Assembly: GCA_025362615.1 (NCBI GenBank)
Contig: JANYFQ010000638.1
Coordinates: 1 to 8,252, forward strand
Source of the DNA: Hymenobacter sp.
GTDB taxonomy: Bacteria > Bacteroidota > Bacteroidia > Cytophagales > Hymenobacteraceae
Reading direction: 5' to 3'
DNA length: 8,252 nt
Numbering within the stretch: the first letter of the stretch is position 1; every line of letters starts with the position of its first letter. The translations under genes were made by a program, and so were the position numbers. This document shows positions 6,401 to 8,252 of the stretch, piece by piece. The notes beneath the pieces were generated by a model. It worked only from the letters and a program-made list of their open reading frames with translations, was not told the origin of the DNA and ran no database searches.

Positions 6401-8215
6401 GTGCAAAGCGGCGGAGTGCTCGACGACGGCTGCCACGTCGTGACCGGCAACGGCGGCTTCGTGCTGGCGCGGGGCGGCACGCTTCGCATTTGCGCCGAGG
6501 CCGGTATTTTGCCCGCCGGGCAGCCTGCCGGGGCGGTGCAGGTGCGCGGGGCGCGGGCCTACTCGCCCCGCGCCCGCTACGAGTACACCTACCCCGGCGC
6601 GGCCGGCAGCCCGGCCACCGGCACCGGCCTGCCCCCGCAGGTGCTGGACCTGACCGTGGCCACCGGCCCGGCTCCGCTGGCCCTCTCGGCCCCCGTGGGG
6701 GTGCGGCGGGTGCTGACTTTTGCCACCGCCGGCACCCTGGCCGGGCCGGGCCTGGCGCTGCTCTCCGACCCCGACTCCACGGCCCTGGCCGCCAACCCCG
6801 GCCCCGGCCGCTACCTGGCCGCCGCCACCGTGCAGCGGGCCGTGAGCCGGGGCGGCTACCAGGGCCTGGGCTACCGCCACTACGCCGCCCCCGTGGGCGG
6901 TGCCCGCGCCCGCGACCTGGCCGTGCCGGGCCAGTACGCGCCCGACGCAAGCCAGGGCGCGGCCTACAACGCCGCCGCCCGCCCCGAACTCACCACGCCC
7001 TTCCCCACCCTCTACACCTACGACCAGCGCCGGCTCATCACCTCGCCCGCTACCCGCCTCACGGCCTTCGACCGGGGCTGGGCGGCCGTCGAAACCCTGG
7101 CCCAGCCCCTAGGCCAGGGCCAGGGCTTCGCCGTGAATTTGCCCGCCGCTACCGTAAACTTCGCTGGCCCCCTCACCCGCGACGACCTGCCGCCCCTGGC
7201 CCTGGGCCGCACCGCCGGCCCCACCGCCCCCGACGGCGGCTGGCACCTGCTCGGCAACCCCTACCCGGCCCCGCTCGACTGGAGCCGGGTGCTGCCCGCC
7301 GACCGCCCCGGCCTCGACGGGGCGCTGTACGTGTTTGCGCCCAGCGGCCCCTACACCGGCCAGTACCGCGCCTACGCTAACGGCCAGGGCAACCCCGTGC
7401 TGCCCCTGGGGCAGGGGTTTTTCGTGCGCGTGGCCGCCGGCCAAACCAGCGCCGCCCTCACCTTCCGCGAAGCCCAGCGCCTGACCAGCTTCGCGCCCAC
7501 GGCCTTCCGGCGCGGCGCGGCCGATGCTCGCCCCGCCATCGAGTTGGCCCTGCAAGGCCCCGCCGGCCCGCCCGATGCCCTCACCCTCTACGCCCAGGCC
7601 GGGGCCAGCGCGGGTTTCGACGGCGAGTTTGATGCCGCCAAGCTCGCCAACCCCAGCGGGCTGGACCTGGCCGCCGAAGCTGCCGACGGGCAGCCCCTCA
7701 GCATCCAGGGCTTGCCCGCGTTTGATGCGGCTACGCGGGTGCCGCTCACGCTGCGGGTGCCGGGCGCGGGCACGTACTTCATGCAGGTTTCGGCGCTGCG
7801 CCACCTCCCCGCCGGCCTCGCGGCGTATTTGGTGGATGGGCTGACGGGCACCCGCCGCCCGCTGGCCGCGCTGCCCGCCACGGGCTACGCCTTCGCCCTG
7901 AATGCTGCCCAGGCCGCCGCCCCGGTGGCGGGCCGGTTCTGGCTGAGTTTCGGGGCCGCCGCGCCGCTGGCCGCCGCCCCGGCCCCGGCCGAAACGGGCC
8001 TGGCCGTATACCCCAACCCGGCGCGGGGCCACGCCACGGTGCTGCTGCCCCCCGGCCTCGGCCCCGCCGCCCTCACGCTGCACGATGCCCTGGGCCGCAC
8101 CCTGCGGACGCAGCCTACCAGCGGCCCCACCGCCACCCTCGACCTGCGCGGCCTGCCCGCCGGCGTGTACGCCCTGCGCGTAGCGGGCCGGGCACTGCGG
8201 CTGGTGGTGGAGTAG
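3455..8215 (+). CDS. Giant modular exoprotein: SBBP-like repeats, Ig-like domain, FG-GAP/VCBS repeats and T9SS sorting domain
   Basis: This 1586-residue protein is predicted to be exported by Sec and then the T9SS, and to act as a surface or secreted adhesin-like or binding protein. No enzyme motif was seen. Residues 1-22 are a signal peptide (MKNLCALLLLAAFLLPKNSWGQ) without a lipobox. Residues 25-470 hold seven SBBP-like beta-propeller repeats of about 64 residues, each with a GNIYVAGAFEGTATFG-like core near 43, 105, 170, 239, 306, 368 and 430. Residues about 473-580 are a bacterial Ig-like (SbsA/Big_5-type) domain (IQIQFDQPVNP, FRPGERVQVSITDDVQ). Residues 604-935 carry seven FG-GAP/VCBS repeats with intact Ca2+ loops D-x-[DN]-x-D-G-x-x-D starting at 604, 654, 706, 762, 816, 865 and 911, six followed by LGDGxGxF-like strands. 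Residues about 940-1330 are a beta-rich module with GLGYRHYAAPV, GWHLLGNPYPAPLDW and LGQGFFVRV. Residues about 1515-1586 are the T9SS tail (VYPNPARG, DALGRTLRT, GLPAGVYALRV). The ATG at 3455 is preferred over a TTG at 3359 because it opens the signal peptide. Ligand and role are unknown. Confidence 0.9.
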   Translation: MKNLCALLLLAAFLLPKNSWGQSLAWQSLQAPPTTGQVRPAAIVADQVGNIYVAGAFEGTATFGAVVLNSAGSGDAFVAKYSLVTNAWAWAVAAGGPGDDAAAALALGQKGALYVGGRYGATASFGTFSFANTSGSDDAFVARLSDGGTGATFAWAVPLSSDFIDGVSGLAARAGSVYAAGTFYGSTLAAGGAVALPNAGGASGSSDGYLVKITDQGSSGLPRWGQALGGPDYDYLNAVLVRGSNVYVGGSFAGTAVVGGLVVLTTAGGAADDDVLLARFFDQTTSAALRWAVRGGGPGYDAATKLAANKTGLFAAGVFAGTATFGSTTLVGGPTTAFAVRLPRTATTGQYNWALAAGGTGTTAPTALALRGLNLYLGGSYTGTPAFDAAALPAAAGPAPFVAKLTDQTTSGQWRSALAATTALGSLDGLVGSPGRGFYAVGGAVAPATFGGFGLTAPTGPAVGYVAGIGDVFPMNVTALNPGRHAGAAPAGGGIQIQFDQPVNPSAGSVGGVEVYASESGGRRSGAATAGGNTLSFAPGAAFRPGERVQVSITDDVQSTSGAVAAAQVYQFRVAAGGTGQGRLRAAGGAAALALAPATLVLADLNADGNLDAVGGGTFSRNGLSVGLGDGRGGFAAGNRGVTGTANTGVAVADVDGDGDPDLLLASGTNGGSNLVRVRLNDGAANFSNAPDVPTSSQPTAVAVADLNADGDPDLLVATLRDAAFQSTGTVTVYLGDGSGTFAATPTEVPVDTNPFRLVVGDFNDDGRLDFVTANNSPGAGTLSLRLGDGLGGFAAPATGAELPVALMPQRLAAGDLNADGHLDLVSCASGANPVNVYLGDGTGHFAAAPDVVLPDLPFALDLADLNADGRLDLVSAGNAGVAVRLGDGTGGFALAAPGGPARSSALVVGDVDNDGDLDVVTTDFGTASVLQTLLNTPLVAPDLVVSTPGTTVAPDFYNNITVTGTGVGTLAADVSVDGTLLVQSGGVLDDGCHVVTGNGGFVLARGGTLRICAEAGILPAGQPAGAVQVRGARAYSPRARYEYTYPGAAGSPATGTGLPPQVLDLTVATGPAPLALSAPVGVRRVLTFATAGTLAGPGLALLSDPDSTALAANPGPGRYLAAATVQRAVSRGGYQGLGYRHYAAPVGGARARDLAVPGQYAPDASQGAAYNAAARPELTTPFPTLYTYDQRRLITSPATRLTAFDRGWAAVETLAQPLGQGQGFAVNLPAATVNFAGPLTRDDLPPLALGRTAGPTAPDGGWHLLGNPYPAPLDWSRVLPADRPGLDGALYVFAPSGPYTGQYRAYANGQGNPVLPLGQGFFVRVAAGQTSAALTFREAQRLTSFAPTAFRRGAADARPAIELALQGPAGPPDALTLYAQAGASAGFDGEFDAAKLANPSGLDLAAEAADGQPLSIQGLPAFDAATRVPLTLRVPGAGTYFMQVSALRHLPAGLAAYLVDGLTGTRRPLAALPATGYAFALNAAQAAAPVAGRFWLSFGAAAPLAAAPAPAETGLAVYPNPARGHATVLLPPGLGPAALTLHDALGRTLRTQPTSGPTATLDLRGLPAGVYALRVAGRALRLVVE

Positions 8216-8237
8216 GGAGTTGGGGGTTGGGAGTTAA
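8215..8237 (+). repeat. Short heptamer repeat tract immediately after the exoprotein stop codon
   Basis: GGGAGTT occurs at 8215-8221 and 8229-8235. Read as heptamers from 8217 the tract is GAGTTGG, GGGTTGG, GAGTTAA. The 7-base period and G/T-rich character match the repeat array at 2771-2854. It begins on the last base of the TAG stop. No hairpin or T-run that would make a terminator is seen in the last 37 bases of the window. Confidence 0.5.
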
Positions 8238-8252
8238 GACGGTGCGGGCGGG

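Noticed and set aside
3929..6880. A 983-codon open frame on the minus strand, antisense to the large exoprotein
   Set aside because: Its translation is low-complexity G/A/H/V-rich with no domain. The plus frame has a signal peptide, ordered repeats and a sorting tail. Very GC-rich codon use suppresses stops on the opposite strand.
1..8252. tRNA, rRNA, riboswitch, toxin-antitoxin or defence genes
   Set aside because: No cloverleaf-like segments, conserved riboswitch cores, small paired genes or nuclease/helicase motifs were seen. The three genes cover nearly all of the window and all belong to known families.

Overview
The window looks like chromosomal DNA from a GC-rich member of the Bacteroidota, most likely a Hymenobacter-like bacterium (Cytophagales). 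The evidence is that two large secreted proteins end in type IX secretion system (T9SS) type A sorting domains, a system confined to this phylum. Base composition is also very GC-rich (roughly three quarters by eye), no start codon has a Shine-Dalgarno sequence, and the exoprotein architectures are typical of that group. The genus is inferred, not proven.

Layout: positions 1-23 hold a GC-rich hairpin just past the stop of the first gene. Positions 35-2149 (minus) encode a secreted, Cys-containing parallel beta-helix protein with a choice-of-anchor Q-type segment, an Fn3-like domain and a T9SS tail. After a 72-base gap, positions 2222-3331 (minus) encode a GT9 (heptosyltransferase-type) glycosyltransferase. 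Its interdomain linker is interrupted in frame by a low-complexity block of 7-bp/21-bp repeats. A 123-base divergent intergenic region (3332-3454) separates it from a plus-strand gene at 3455-8215. That gene encodes a 1586-residue modular exoprotein: signal peptide, seven SBBP-like repeats, a bacterial Ig-like domain, seven FG-GAP/VCBS calcium-loop repeats, a beta-rich module and a T9SS tail. The last 37 bases begin with a short tract of the same kind of 7-bp repeat.

How the genes may work together: both large proteins should be exported by Sec, cross the outer membrane through the T9SS, and end up on the surface or outside the cell. The GT9 enzyme would act in the cytoplasm on lipopolysaccharide or another surface glycan. 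T9SS cargo is often attached to a special LPS in this phylum, so a link is conceivable, but adjacency is the only evidence here.

There is no RNA gene, transposase, CRISPR array, integrase or defence-type system in the window. The most unusual signal is the heptamer-based repeat that has entered the glycosyltransferase reading frame without breaking it, with a related tract after the stop codon of the large exoprotein gene.
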